From Bacteroides cutis (GTDB lineage: Bacteria; Bacteroidota; Bacteroidia; Bacteroidales; Bacteroidaceae): a stretch of DNA of 64,000 nucleotides. Location of the stretch: the NCBI RefSeq assembly GCF_900241005.1, contig NZ_OEST01000002.1, positions 620,001 to 684,000 of the forward strand. The letters run 5' to 3'. Shown piece after piece: positions 8,975 through 19,500 of the stretch. A program made the position numbers and the translations under genes. The notes beneath the pieces are model-generated. The model ran no database searches. It was not told the DNA's origin and saw nothing but the letters and a program-made list of their open reading frames with translations. Numbering within the stretch: the stretch's first letter is position 1; the number at the start of each line of letters is the position of its first letter.

Positions 8975-11194
8975 ATGGAAACAGATGAATTTTTCACTAC
9001 CGGAGAAAAGGACCTACTCTTTTCTCTCTATCGAAAATTATTGCAGCTTTCCGGAGAAACGTTACTGAAAGGCGACTGCAGAAAATTGAAAACACATCTT
9101 GTCAATTCTATACAAAACAACCGCATACAACGGGATACCTTTGGTCTGAACCCAGTAATAAAAGATATGCAGACCGCAGTTATCGTAGCGGAAGAAATCG
9201 GAATGAAACGTGCGTCCATTCTTGGACTTATGCTTCATGACTCCGTGCGTTGCGGCACTTGTACTACTGAAGAAGTAGAACATATTTATGGTGAAGATGT
9301 AGCAGGCATCATTCGAGGATTAATTCGTGTCAATGAACTTTACTCTAAAAGCCCGACTATCGAATCCGAGAATTTCCGTAATCTGTTACTTTCTTTTGCC
9401 GAAGATATGCGGGTTATTCTCATTATGATTGCCGACCGTGTAAACATTATGCGGCAAATTAAAGATTGTGAAGATGACGAAGCACGTCGACAAGTCGCTA
9501 ATGAAGCGGCTTATCTCTATGCTCCCCTCGCCCATAAACTCGGTTTGTATAAACTAAAATCTGAACTTGAGGATCTTTCTTTGAAATATACCGAAAAAGA
9601 AGTATATTATCATATTAAAGAGAAACTGAACGAGACGAAAGCTTCGCGTGACAAATATATCGCAGCTTTCATTGCTCCGGTACAGAAAAAATTGCAAGAA
9701 GCAGGACTGACTTTTCACATCAAGGGACGTACAAAATCCATCCATTCCATCTATCAGAAGATGAAAAAGCAAAAATGCCCTTTTGAAGGTGTGTACGACT
9801 TATTCGCAATCCGTGTGATACTGGATTCCCAACTAGAGAAAGAAAAGTTAGAATGTTGGCAGGCATACTCTATTGTGACAGACATGTACCAACCCAATCC
9901 AAAACGCTTACGCGACTGGCTCTCTGTTCCTAAAAGTAACGGATATGAATCTCTGCATATCACCGTGATGGGTCCCGAAGGCAAATGGGTGGAGGTACAA
10001 ATACGCACCGAGCGCATGGACGACATAGCCGAACGTGGTCTAGCAGCCCATTGGCGTTATAAAGGTGTAAAAGGTGAAAGCGGACTGGACGAATGGTTAA
10101 CTTCCGTACGGGAAGCTTTGGAAAATTCTGACAGTAACGGGTTGGAAGCTATGGATCAGTTTAAATTGGATTTATATGAAGATGAGGTTTTCGTTTTTAC
10201 ACCCAAAGGAGACTTATTCAAACTCGGCAAAGGAGCTACGGTACTGGATTTTGCTTTCCACATCCATAGTAAATTAGGATGTAAATGTATTGGCGCCAAG
10301 GTAAATGGAAAAAATGTACAGCTGAAACAGGTACTGAATAGTGGAGATCAGGTAGAAATAATGACTTCCAATACACAGACTCCGAAACAAGATTGGCTGA
10401 ATATCGTAACTACTTCAAAGGCCCGCACAAAGATAAGACAAGCGCTGAAAGAAATGGTTTCGCGCCAACATGCCTTTGCCAAAGAAACACTGGAACGTAA
10501 ATTTAAAAACCGGAAGATCGAATATGATGAAGGTACAATGATGCGTCTTATCAAACGTCTCGGATATAAAGTGGTAACAGATTTCTACCAGAGCATAGCT
10601 GACGAGACTCTTGATGTAAATGACATACTTGATAAATACATTGAGCAGCAAAGACGGGAAAACGATACACGTGACGATATTATTTATCGTAGTGCAGAAG
10701 GGTACAATTTACAACCGGTTTTACCGGAAGAGACATCAGCCAAAGAAGATGTACTTGTCATTGATCAGAATCTGAAAGGATTGGATTTCACTCTTGCCCG
10801 TTGTTGTCATCCTATTTATGGAGATGAGGTCTTCGGTTTCGTCACTGTAAGTGGAGGTATCAAGATACATCGCAAAGATTGCCCTAATGCAAGTGATCTG
10901 CATCAACGTTTCGGATATCGTATTGTGAAAGCCCGTTGGGCAGGAAAATCGCAAGGAGCACAATACCCCATTACTTTACGTATTGTAGGACACGACGATA
11001 TCGGTATTGTTACCAATATCACATCTATTATTTCAAAAGAAACAGCCATTACCCTGCGAAGTATCGGAATTGATTCGCATGATGGTTTATTCTCTGGCAC
11101 TTTGACTGTGTTAGTTGGTGATACGGGAAGACTTGAAACACTTATCAAAAAGATAAGAACGGTAAAAGGAGTGAAGCAAATTTCAAGAAATTAA
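8975..11194 (+). CDS. relA: RelA-type (p)ppGpp synthetase, hydrolase domain degenerate
   Basis: This long RSH alarmone enzyme has 739 aa: degenerate HD domain, synthetase domain, TGS, a Cys-Cys zinc-finger-like segment (ARCCHPIYGDE) and a C-terminal ACT domain (PITLRIVGHDDIGIVTNI). The synthetase motifs are kept: GVYDLFAIRVIL, KSNGYESLHITV and EVQIRTERMDDIAERGLAAHW. The hydrolase motifs are not. The usual first His (HP..VA) is replaced by NPVIKDMQTAVIVA, and the HDxxED motif reads HDSVRC; only the ADRxNxMR stretch remains. I therefore read it as a synthetase that cannot hydrolyse ppGpp. The frame also has ATGs at 8888 and 8891; 8975 (METDEFF) fits the family and the -7 element. Confidence 0.93.
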   Translation: METDEFFTTGEKDLLFSLYRKLLQLSGETLLKGDCRKLKTHLVNSIQNNRIQRDTFGLNPVIKDMQTAVIVAEEIGMKRASILGLMLHDSVRCGTCTTEEVEHIYGEDVAGIIRGLIRVNELYSKSPTIESENFRNLLLSFAEDMRVILIMIADRVNIMRQIKDCEDDEARRQVANEAAYLYAPLAHKLGLYKLKSELEDLSLKYTEKEVYYHIKEKLNETKASRDKYIAAFIAPVQKKLQEAGLTFHIKGRTKSIHSIYQKMKKQKCPFEGVYDLFAIRVILDSQLEKEKLECWQAYSIVTDMYQPNPKRLRDWLSVPKSNGYESLHITVMGPEGKWVEVQIRTERMDDIAERGLAAHWRYKGVKGESGLDEWLTSVREALENSDSNGLEAMDQFKLDLYEDEVFVFTPKGDLFKLGKGATVLDFAFHIHSKLGCKCIGAKVNGKNVQLKQVLNSGDQVEIMTSNTQTPKQDWLNIVTTSKARTKIRQALKEMVSRQHAFAKETLERKFKNRKIEYDEGTMMRLIKRLGYKVVTDFYQSIADETLDVNDILDKYIEQQRRENDTRDDIIYRSAEGYNLQPVLPEETSAKEDVLVIDQNLKGLDFTLARCCHPIYGDEVFGFVTVSGGIKIHRKDCPNASDLHQRFGYRIVKARWAGKSQGAQYPITLRIVGHDDIGIVTNITSIISKETAITLRSIGIDSHDGLFSGTLTVLVGDTGRLETLIKKIRTVKGVKQISRN

Positions 11195-11230
11195 GTGATA
11201 ATTTCTATTTATAAAGTTCTACGACTAATT

Positions 11231-11596
11231 ATGAAGTATAATTTAAAAAAACAATTACGAAGTTTCGGTTATGCCTGGAAAGGTATTAGAAGTTGCGTAG
11301 GGAAAGAACAAAATTTAAGCTTCCATCTCATTACCTCGGCGATAGTAATTATTGCGGGACTTATTCTAGATATCACACAAATGGAATGGATCATTATCGC
11401 TCTGTGTATCGGCATTGTAATTACCGCAGAGTTATTCAATACAGCTATTGAAAGATTAGTGGACTTGGTATCTCCTGAACAACATCCTATTGCTGGACAA
11501 GTTAAAGATATTGCCGCTGGAGCAGTATTGATATGTGCTACCACAGCGGCAATCATAGGACTTATTATATTTATACCGTACTTTATAAATTTATAA
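11231..11596 (+). CDS. dgkA: diacylglycerol/undecaprenol kinase family protein
   Basis: This small integral membrane kinase of 121 aa is DgkA-like and phosphorylates diacylglycerol or undecaprenol. It has the family motif ELFNTAIERLVDLVSPEQHP followed by KDIAAGAVLI, the metal- and ATP-binding region. Three membrane spans are predicted, near residues 33-50, 53-70 and 96-118. I start at ATG 11231 (MKYNLKKQLRSFGYAWKGIRSC), where the family begins; a longer frame from 11195 adds 12 residues. It follows the RelA-type gene by 36 nt and may be co-transcribed. It converges with the MFS gene, whose stop is 2 nt away. Confidence 0.92.
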   Translation: MKYNLKKQLRSFGYAWKGIRSCVGKEQNLSFHLITSAIVIIAGLILDITQMEWIIIALCIGIVITAELFNTAIERLVDLVSPEQHPIAGQVKDIAAGAVLICATTAAIIGLIIFIPYFINL

Positions 11597-11598
11597 AA

Positions 11599-12576
11599 TC
11601 ATCTGATCCGTTTCCTCTTGTAATAAGGATAAGTCAACAAAACAAAGAATAACAAAGCAAGGATAGTAGCTACAAAAGCAACATGATGTAACAAAGCTAT
11701 ATCCATCTTATGACAAGCTACTACAAGACCAGCCAATACTCCCATTTCCATCGCTAAATGGCAAGTTGTATTAGCCGTACCGCGTTGGCAATGATGAGAA
11801 AACTTGACAAACATTTTTATAGAAGGGATTGTCAGGAATGCTAAAACAACCAATGTCAAAAGTGATATATACTCTCCCACAAACAGCAACGGCAATAATA
11901 TACCCGGTATAAATGCAATAAGCATCATGTTTATCGCAGGCAACCATGCACGTGGTAATAAAAAGCGATCAAGATTGCAAAACGACATACCAATAGGCGC
12001 CCGAAAAGCGACATAGACCCTTGATGCAAAAAATACGCTGAACATTCCCACTATTACCGCCCCATAAACTACCATCGGAAAGCCATAAAAACGGAATAAC
12101 AATACACCCAACCCGGCACCAATCAGCATACCCAACCGCGCCGCCCATGCATATACCATATTTCCGGAACTACGACGAGCAGAAGTAGTGATATCAATAG
12201 CCACCGTAATACCTGCCGTTGTAGCAAGTCCGAAAGAGGCTCCCTGAACAGCTGCAAGCATCAAAAGTTTTATATAACTATCAACGAACGCATATCCCAA
12301 CATTGACGCCAACATAATAAGAGTAGAATACAGAAGTACATGCTTTCTTTTATAGGTATCACCCAGATAAGCATGAAACGGCCCAACCATCAACATTGCC
12401 ACTGCAAACATAATGAACATACCTCCCGTTTGCGGAATGGAAATATCCAACTGCACTCCCATAATAAAAGGTAGCAGCGGAAACAGCATGTAAACAGACG
12501 TGAACAGCAATAGGTTTGCTACACATATCCGCCAGAAATTGAGCGTCATAAGTCCATTAGTACTGTTCCTTTTCAT
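11599..12576 (-). CDS. compact MFS-type transporter
   Basis: This hydrophobic protein of 325 aa has about ten predicted membrane spans. The MFS loop 2-3 signature region is recognisable as [18 protein letters not shown] near residue 65-80. It is shorter than the usual 380-400 aa; the second half looks abbreviated between the spans around residues 210-260 and the C-terminus. The substrate is unknown. Its ATG at 12576 overlaps the end of panB by 20 nt; a second ATG at 12549 would not overlap. This suggests translational coupling with panB. Confidence 0.8.
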   Translation of the reverse strand: MKRNSTNGLMTLNFWRICVANLLLFTSVYMLFPLLPFIMGVQLDISIPQTGGMFIMFAVAMLMVGPFHAYLGDTYKRKHVLLYSTLIMLASMLGYAFVDSYIKLLMLAAVQGASFGLATTAGITVAIDITTSARRSSGNMVYAWAARLGMLIGAGLGVLLFRFYGFPMVVYGAVIVGMFSVFFASRVYVAFRAPIGMSFCNLDRFLLPRAWLPAINMMLIAFIPGILLPLLFVGEYISLLTLVVLAFLTIPSIKMFVKFSHHCQRGTANTTCHLAMEMGVLAGLVVACHKMDIALLHHVAFVATILALLFFVLLTYPYYKRKRIR

Positions 12577-13378
12577 TCGGGAAATCTAAGTTCTTCACAT
12601 CGGATATATAATGGCTGATTGCATCAGTCATTATTGTATGAAGATCAGCATAACGACGCAAGAAACGCGGACGAAAACCATTATTCATACCCAACATATC
12701 TTGAATAACCAATACTTGACCATCTACACCTCCACCGGCACCGATACCAATAATAGGAATAGTCAATTCGTTCGCCACACGCTCGGCCAATACTGCGGGA
12801 ATTTTTTCCAATACGATTGCAAAACATCCGGCTTCTTCCAGCAAATGAGCATCATGTATCAACTTCTCGGCTTCGGAATCATCCTTGGCACGAACTGTAT
12901 AAGTCCCATATTTATTAATGGATTGCGGCATTAATCCCAAATGTCCCATTACAGGAATGCCGGCACTAAGAATGCGCTTTACCGTACCTATAATTTCTTC
13001 CCCGCCTTCCATCTTCAATGCATCCGCATGACTCTCCTTCATTATGCGAATGGCAGAAGCCAAACCTTCCATTTCATTTCCCTGATAAGAGCCAAAAGGC
13101 ATATCTACTACTACCATCGCACGCTTCACTCCACGCACAACAGATTTAGCATGATAAATCATCTGATCAAGAGTGATAGGTAACGTAGTCACATTTCCCG
13201 CCATCACATTGGAAGCAGAATCACCAACAAGGATTACATCCATACCAGCACCATCTACAATCTGCGCCATGGTGTAATCGTATGAAGTTAACATCGATAT
13301 TTTTTCACCTCTTTGTTTCATTTCTACGAGGCGATGTGTAGTCACTTTACGGGTATCATCCGAAATATATCCAGCCAT
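12557..13378 (-). CDS. panB: 3-methyl-2-oxobutanoate hydroxymethyltransferase
   Basis: PanB makes ketopantoate from alpha-ketoisovalerate and methylene-tetrahydrofolate in pantothenate/CoA synthesis. The 273-aa length is typical. Signature parts are [30 protein letters not shown] (metal/substrate site), [26 protein letters not shown] and [18 protein letters not shown]. It has its own -7 TACCTTTG at 13440-13447 and is followed without a gap by the MFS gene, making a small two-gene unit. Confidence 0.96.
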   Translation of the reverse strand: MAGYISDDTRKVTTHRLVEMKQRGEKISMLTSYDYTMAQIVDGAGMDVILVGDSASNVMAGNVTTLPITLDQMIYHAKSVVRGVKRAMVVVDMPFGSYQGNEMEGLASAIRIMKESHADALKMEGGEEIIGTVKRILSAGIPVMGHLGLMPQSINKYGTYTVRAKDDSEAEKLIHDAHLLEEAGCFAIVLEKIPAVLAERVANELTIPIIGIGAGGGVDGQVLVIQDMLGMNNGFRPRFLRRYADLHTIMTDAISHYISDVKNLDFPNEKEQY

Positions 13379-13439
13379 AATTTATTATATGTTTTTAGTT
13401 TACGTGCAATACAGAAAATAAGATTTTAATTCACTGCCG

Positions 13440-13447
13440 CAAAGGTA
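13440..13447 (-). promoter_or_regulatory. -7 element of panB
   Basis: TACCTTTG on the minus strand lies 61 nt before the panB start, in the spacer after the HAD gene. Confidence 0.5.
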
Positions 13448-13460
13448 GTGCTTTTTCCTA

Positions 13461-14108
13461 TTATTTGTGCACTTGGAGCATTTTATCGTATGTGAACCCC
13501 TGGAAATCTTCCAAAACATGATGGCACAAAGGAGCTATATCCATATAACTATTAGTAGTTGCAAGTCCAATTACATTGGCTCCAGACGCCATTCCAGCCT
13601 TCAAACCATTAAAAGAATCTTCGAATACATATGTATTTTCAAGAGTAGTACCAAAAATCTCCATGCCGAGCAAGAAACAATCGGGTGCAGGTTTGGAAGC
13701 AACAAACATCTCAGCAGTGAGAATACGGTCGAAAAGCGTCTTTATTTCAGGATGGACACGATATACAGCTGCCATCTTAATTTCGTTTGAGCTGGTCACT
13801 ACCGCCGTCTTTACACTATGACGATGAAGGTCAGAAATGAAATCGAGTACACCGGGAATAAAATCAAATGTCATTTTTTCCTCAAAACTATTCAGAAGTC
13901 CGGTGATTTCAGCCTGCTCCTTCGTCATGCCGGAAAAAAAAGTATCGTAGATATACGTCAAAGTCTGCCCTTTCACACGGTTTTCCAATTCTTCCATACC
14001 TAAATAATTGACCCCTATCTTGTGCCAGAAGATACTGTATTGCGTCTCTGTATCCACTACTACTCCGTCAAAATCAAATAAGACAGATATTGTTTCCATT
14101 GTCTCCAT
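13461..14108 (-). CDS. HAD-superfamily phosphatase (beta-phosphoglucomutase-like)
   Basis: This 215-aa subfamily-I HAD hydrolase has motif I LFDFDGVVVDTE near the N-terminus, motif II VVTSSNE, the Lys in VASKPAPDCF, and motif IV VFEDSFNGLKAG. The cap is alpha-helical. Such enzymes dephosphorylate sugar phosphates or act as beta-phosphoglucomutases; the substrate cannot be read from the sequence. The frame is open to an ATG at 14195, but the family starts at about METMETISVLFDFDG, so I choose 14108 (14099 is also possible). It is divergent from the MATE gene. Confidence 0.87.
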   Translation of the reverse strand: METMETISVLFDFDGVVVDTETQYSIFWHKIGVNYLGMEELENRVKGQTLTYIYDTFFSGMTKEQAEITGLLNSFEEKMTFDFIPGVLDFISDLHRHSVKTAVVTSSNEIKMAAVYRVHPEIKTLFDRILTAEMFVASKPAPDCFLLGMEIFGTTLENTYVFEDSFNGLKAGMASGANVIGLATTNSYMDIAPLCHHVLEDFQGFTYDKMLQVHK

Positions 14109-14194
14109 AAACATTCTTTTACCTAAATCTGTTAATATCATTACTATACCGGGGACAAAGGTCTGAATTATCCTCGAACCAAACAAATTTTTCA

Positions 14195-14202
14195 TATCTT
14201 TG
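14195..14202 (+). promoter_or_regulatory. -7 element of the MATE gene
   Basis: TATCTTTG lies 23 nt before the MATE start codon, in the divergent spacer. The -33 element is poor. Confidence 0.5.
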
Positions 14203-14225
14203 TAGTCTCTAATTGACTCATATCA

Positions 14226-15578
14226 ATGAATAACCCGCATATTTTAGGAACCGAGCGTATTGGTAAATTACTTTTGCAGTACTCCATACCTGCTATTATA
14301 GGTATGACTATAACTTCTTTGTATAATATTATCGATAGTATTTTCATTGGTCATGGCGTAGGTGCCATGGGTATTGCCGGACTTGCCATTACTTTTCCTT
14401 TGATGAACCTTGTAGTTGCTTTTTGTACTTTGGTTTCAGCCGGTGGTTCCACTATTTCATCTATACGTTTGGGACAGAAAGACCTTGACGGGGCAACAGA
14501 AGTATTGGGAAACACGTTGATGTTCTGTCTTATCAATGCATTTGTTTTTGGAGGTATCTCTTTTATATTTTTGGATGATATTCTACGTTTTTTCGGTGCC
14601 AGTAACGATACATTACCTTACGCACGCGACTTTATGCAAGTAATTTTATTGGGTACTCCTATCACCTATACCATGATTGGCCTGAACAACATTATGCGTG
14701 CTACCGGATATCCCAAGAAAGCGATGTTGACCTCTATGGTAACAGTCGTTTGCAACATCATCCTTGCTCCAATTTTTATATTCCATTTCGAATGGGGTAT
14801 TCGGGGGGCTGCTACAGCAACCGTCATATCACAATTCATCGGTATGGTATGGGTAATCAGCCATTTCTTTCAGAAAACTACCCTTGTACGTTTCCAATCG
14901 GATTTTTGGAAAATGAAGAAACGGATTATAACCAGTATATTCTCCATCGGCATGTCCCCATTCCTGATGAATGTAACGGCATGTGTCATCGTCATTATCG
15001 TAAACAACAGTCTACAACATTACGGTGGTGATATGGCTATCGGTGCGTACGGTATTATGAACCGTTTGCTGGTACTCTATGTAATGATTGTATTAGGATT
15101 GACAATGGGTATGCAACCTATAGTAGGCTATAATTTCGGGGCACAGAAGCACGACCGGGTAAAAACGACTTTAAAGTTGAGCATTATTTCGGGAGTATGT
15201 ATTACCAGTACCGGTTTCATCATCTGCGAATTATTCCCTCATGCTGTATCCGCCATTTTCACCAGCGATGAACAATTGATAGATATGGCATCAAGAGGCG
15301 TCCGTATTGGTATAGCTATGTTTCCGTTGGTAGGTGCACAAATTGTGATAGGTAACTTTTTCCAAAGTATAGGAAAAGCTAAAATCAGTATTTTCTTGTC
15401 GCTCACCCGCCAACTGCTGTATCTACTTCCTGGGTTACTAATTTTTCCCCATTATCTAGGTTTAGACGGAATATGGACATGTATGCCAGTGTCAGATTTC
15501 TTTGCGTTCGTTACAGCGGTCATTGCCCTATGGATATATGTGAAAAAGCTAAAGAGATTAACTTCTCCTCAGCCTTGA
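14226..15578 (+). CDS. MATE family multidrug/cation efflux transporter
   Basis: This inner-membrane antiporter of 450 aa has about 12 predicted spans in two similar halves. The first repeat begins LGTERIGKLLLQYSIPAIIGMTITSLYNIIDSIFIGHGVG, the typical MATE N-terminus, and GLTMGMQPIVGYNFGAQ lies in the second half. It couples export of drugs or metabolites to Na+ or H+ influx; the substrate is unknown. It is a single gene, and the deleted ABC-permease relic converges on it 15 nt downstream. Confidence 0.93.
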   Translation: MNNPHILGTERIGKLLLQYSIPAIIGMTITSLYNIIDSIFIGHGVGAMGIAGLAITFPLMNLVVAFCTLVSAGGSTISSIRLGQKDLDGATEVLGNTLMFCLINAFVFGGISFIFLDDILRFFGASNDTLPYARDFMQVILLGTPITYTMIGLNNIMRATGYPKKAMLTSMVTVVCNIILAPIFIFHFEWGIRGAATATVISQFIGMVWVISHFFQKTTLVRFQSDFWKMKKRIITSIFSIGMSPFLMNVTACVIVIIVNNSLQHYGGDMAIGAYGIMNRLLVLYVMIVLGLTMGMQPIVGYNFGAQKHDRVKTTLKLSIISGVCITSTGFIICELFPHAVSAIFTSDEQLIDMASRGVRIGIAMFPLVGAQIVIGNFFQSIGKAKISIFLSLTRQLLYLLPGLLIFPHYLGLDGIWTCMPVSDFFAFVTAVIALWIYVKKLKRLTSPQP

Positions 15579-15593
15579 TTATTCTGTTTCCTA

Positions 15594-15857
15594 CTATTCG
15601 CTCTTAATACTGTTTATAGGATTTTCATAAATAATAGTAATCTCCTTACTATGACGGCGTACTTCATCGTTGATATACCCTAACAAAACCATTAATGTAA
15701 TCAAATATATTGAAAAACTCGCCCGTAATACAGCATTACGAAAACGGCGAACATCGGCATACTGTTCATCCAATATACTTGCCAAAGGGGTAAACGCTAC
15801 ATAATCAGACGGAAATATTTCCTCCATCTTATGGTTCAACGCAATTTGATTTTGCAT
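15594..15857 (-). pseudogene. relic of an FtsX-like ABC permease with internal deletion
   Basis: The 87-codon frame is the C-terminal end of an FtsX/MacB-like permease with its core removed. Residues about 16-75 (DEQYADVRRFRNAVLR, YINDEVRRHSKEITI) line up with DQYNSVRVFRNATLM and YTTDEVHRRSKEIAI of the intact permease encoded at 32186-34501. It then jumps straight to YENPINSIKSE, which matches that protein's last residues (NENPVNSIKSE). About 60 residues between, holding the last two membrane spans, are missing, as are roughly 680 N-terminal residues. It is on the same strand as the ABC genes beyond the island, as if it were the far end of their operon. Confidence 0.8.
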
Positions 15858-16024
15858 AAATTATAATACTTTGATAATCAATAGTAATATATAGGTAAAC
15901 AATCCATGCGCAACAAATTTGCAACAAACAAATGGAGAAATATTGTTCTTACGGTAGAACATAGGAATTAACAACATGGAAGTTCATTACCATTATGAAT
16001 AGGGAGGCGACAAGTCTCTACTTA

Positions 16025-16043
16025 CCTAAATCATTGATTTAGG
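16025..16043. promoter_or_regulatory. 19-bp palindrome upstream of the HTH gene
   Basis: CCTAAATCA-T-TGATTTAGG is a perfect inverted repeat with 9-bp arms and a single central base, 66 bp upstream of the HTH gene's -7 element. It is a candidate operator, perhaps for autoregulation. There is no T-run, so it is unlikely to be a terminator. The rest of 15858-16108 holds nothing I recognise. Confidence 0.5.
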
Positions 16044-16108
16044 CATGGAATTTCGTTTCTTTCCACGGAACAACAACCCGGAAGTTGTGCAATTTCAAAT
16101 ATTTGTGC

Positions 16109-16116
16109 TACCTTTG
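16109..16116 (+). promoter_or_regulatory. -7 element of the HTH gene
   Basis: TACCTTTG lies 29 nt before the ATG at 16146. A weak TTG lies about 21 bp upstream. Confidence 0.5.
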
Positions 16117-16145
16117 CAACTGAATTAAGCAATGTAATCGTTTCA

Positions 16146-16448
16146 ATGAATACAGTGACATACAAGATGCCTTGCGGAATTTTGGAGACTGAATCGCAGA
16201 CAATCAAATCCGGTCAGGATAAAAGGGATTGGACGCAATACTCACGAGCTATTGCCGCCCTTATGTCAAAGCGGATGTTGGAACTCGGCTTGACACAGAA
16301 AATGCTTGCCGAGAAAATGAACTGCACCCAGCAATATATATCCAAGATGCTGAAAGGACAAAAGAATATGTCGTTGGAAACTATATGTAAGATAGAAAAC
16401 ACATTGGGCATCGAAATTATCAAAGGTCTGAACGAAAACGAGCAATAA
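16146..16448 (+). CDS. XRE-type helix-turn-helix DNA-binding protein
   Basis: This 100-aa protein has a Cro/C1-type HTH at about residues 42-95: LGLTQKMLAEKMNCTQQYISKMLKGQ with LETICKIENTLGIEII. The N-terminal 35 residues are unlike a standard repressor and may contact a partner, as in HigA- or MqsA-like antitoxins. No toxin gene is adjacent: upstream is the permease relic and downstream the convergent pilus operon. It is therefore an orphan regulator at the island edge. Regulation of the pilus locus is possible but unproven. Confidence 0.8.
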   Translation: MNTVTYKMPCGILETESQTIKSGQDKRDWTQYSRAIAALMSKRMLELGLTQKMLAEKMNCTQQYISKMLKGQKNMSLETICKIENTLGIEIIKGLNENEQ

Positions 16449-16496
16449 AGCAGGACTATGGCCGGCGATGGAGAGGTCTGTGGCGGTATATAGCTC

Positions 16497-16532
16497 AAAA
16501 GCCGGGCGGTATTTTGCTTCCGTCTCCGGCTT
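16497..16532 (-). terminator. terminator of the pilus operon
   Basis: Read on the minus strand, AAGCCGG..CGG pairs with CCG.CCGGCTT and is followed by a short T-run (positions 16532 down to 16497). It lies 33 nt after the stop of the last pilus gene. Confidence 0.55.
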
Positions 16533-16564
16533 GCAGCCTCTTGTGCGATTACAGGGGTGTACGG

Positions 16565-19500
16565 TCATGGCTGAGTCGGTTGCTTTATTGATACCGGACG
16601 AATACCGAAACCGTCTGTATTATAGAAATCCTCATAAGGGGCTATCAGGTTCAGCCCATCTCCGCCTCGATTTTTCCAACCGTCATCACCTGTACCCTGA
16701 ATATCGTTGCGGTGGTATTTCAAATGGTAAGAACGGGTCACACCATTCGCGCCATTGAACCATACATAACCTTCATATTCTCCACTCGCCTGCGGATATT
16801 TAACGACTGCGGCTTTGTCATCATAATCACGATAACCTGTGATCGGGAAAGTGATGGATTGAATTTTCCGTGTGTCCGTATAAAGTTCCAAAACCTGTCT
16901 GTTTACCGAGATGTCTGTTGAGTAATAATCTTGCGGCATATTGCTCTCAAGTACATCATACCAATCGTAAGGGAACTTAGCAGATTGCCCGTGAGTCGTA
17001 AATCCGGTGAAAACAGATTTATCGCCTACCTGATATCCCGGTGGGCAGGGGTCATAGACCGTCTTGCCACCGGCATTCGACCATAGGTCTGTGGGTGATT
17101 CATTAGTACTATAAAAACCTTGTGTAAAATCAGTTGGTACATTAGGTTGTCGCGGTGCGTTATGCCATTTGTCAGGGTTCTTGACAAGCACATCAAGGCA
17201 CTCCTTGGTGTGTTTTCGGTTTATGTTATTCAAAAATTCTTTCGGTTCATTATAAAGACGGGGAGGGTTATAATCACTCCATTCATAATACTTGATAGAC
17301 TTAGTTCCGTCATAAGTCCATCTGGGTTTGTTTCCAAAAGCCAAATTTGATCCGACAAACGGGTCCTTACGCCCCCACTGGTAGTAAGGATGGTCGCCAC
17401 GGGGAAGGACAAAATGAGGATACTGTTCAATAGTCCTGATTATCTCGTGCTCTCCTACCTTGAATTTTATATCACACTTGCGACGTTTATAATACTTTAT
17501 CGCCTTGCCTCCCGAACACCATCCGAGATTGACAGGCATGACATCAAATGCTTCCTCTTCATGGTTGAGAATCCGGATGTCCTTCTCGAAATCTTCAAAA
17601 CCGAAACGGGTAGCCCAAATGTGCCAGCTCCAGATAGCTTTTGTGCTTCCGCTTTTCCCGTATATCTTACCTCGGTCTATATCGACATAATCATCTTCCT
17701 TAGCACTATTGTCAATCAAGGCTATCACGGCATTTCCTTCCTGTATGTTACTTATGTGGAATTTTATTCCGCCATTACCGCCAAAAAGAGTAGAATCATA
17801 TTTTATCTCACTTGGTATGATAAGATTTTCGGCATCCTGCCATATAAGTTTCACACTGACATCGGAGAGACTCACATTATTATCTTTAATATAAGGTGCA
17901 GAAATTTTATTCTTAAGATGGTTTACCATGTGTGATGATGAATATGCCATCGCGTTTGTGCTTTCACCTGTGATTGCATTTCCATACACGAGAGGGAAGC
18001 AATACCAGCCGGAAGCCCCCACCATGTAGCAGTTAGCGGTATTCTCCACAGAGCTTCCTCCATCTTTGCTGGAAAGATTATACGGGGAGCCTTCAGTACC
18101 TTTGCTTGCAGCAGGAAACAAGTTATTGATAGTGGATTCAGTCGGATCTGTCATGGAGGCAACAAATGTATATGGCGTTTGTGACCTGTCATCGCTAAGA
18201 GTACCCTTGGTAAGTGTAAGCCATCCGGAGGTAGTGTTGTCTATATCCCACACCCCGACCTGCTCATTATATGAATAGTAAGTATAGCTGATTTCCGGCT
18301 CTATCCATTCTTTGTCCATGCCGTTCGTTGCATAGCTGGTCACCGTGATTACATTCTGATTATTGAAAGTATGACCGGCATTTGCCATATTAGCTTGATA
18401 GTCATTATCTGGCACAAAGAATTTGCCCTGATAGTTCACATCTTCGGGGTAGGTGACATCCAAATACTTCTCGACATACTCGATGTGCCAGTCTATGTCA
18501 TTGCCATAGTCCTTGAAATTCATTGTAATCTTGTAATGGTGGTTACGGACTAAATCGAAATTATTTGTCGCATTATTCCCAAGCATGAAGCGGTAGATGA
18601 TTTTACCCTCTGATTTATACTCAGGCCGATTGGCGACATAATATCCTTCCACTTCGAGGTAGGTGCCGTTATCAACCCCGTCTTTTGTCTTGGAGTCAAT
18701 GATGCCGTCTCCGTTGGTGTCTTGAAGTTTGGATTTGTCTTCATGTGTACCTTGCATATTTTCATAGCAAGGAAGTGCTTTGGCATTGTCGTCATGGAAA
18801 GTTGCAATACTCTGCTCTTTCCATATATCCGATGGTGAGAATGCTTTTGTTTTTGTCACCGTAGGCCAGACGTTGTGGTCTTCACCCTCTCCGTAGGTAA
18901 TGGAATAATCCGATGTGATGCAGGTAAGGTCATTCTCTCCGACGGCTGAGGAGGCTCCGAGAAGAGCACCGGATGTAATGTCTTTCAGCACGGCGTTTTT
19001 TATATATACAGTTACTCCCTCTTTCAGATTTGTTCCGTCGAAATCCACGGTTACTTTCGACACCGCCCTGCGTACCCAGGAATGCAGGCTGTTCCGGTCC
19101 GGAGTAATAGTAAGGAGAACATCCTCTTCAAAATTCTCATTACCGGGAACGGAACCTGTTTCCTTGTCATAGTCCTGCTGGAACACACCGAACATCTCAA
19201 GGTCATTCTCGATGTTGCCGTTCCAAACGAGTTTGAAATTTCTAAGGTCTTCGATGGATGTTACGCTCGTAAGATCACTTTTCTGGGTATCAGATATATT
19301 GGCAATGGCATAGACATAATAACGTCCTGCCCGTACTTTCTTTTTGAATGTAATATGTTCATGCGTAGAGCCTTCCGAGGGTGCGGGAGTGAAATCCACG
19401 TTTCCGCTGTATTCCGTTACGGGTTTCCTCTCGGAATCAAAGAAGAAAACATACAGGGACTTTATACCCTTGTATTTGCCTCCTTCAGGTGCTTCGGCAC

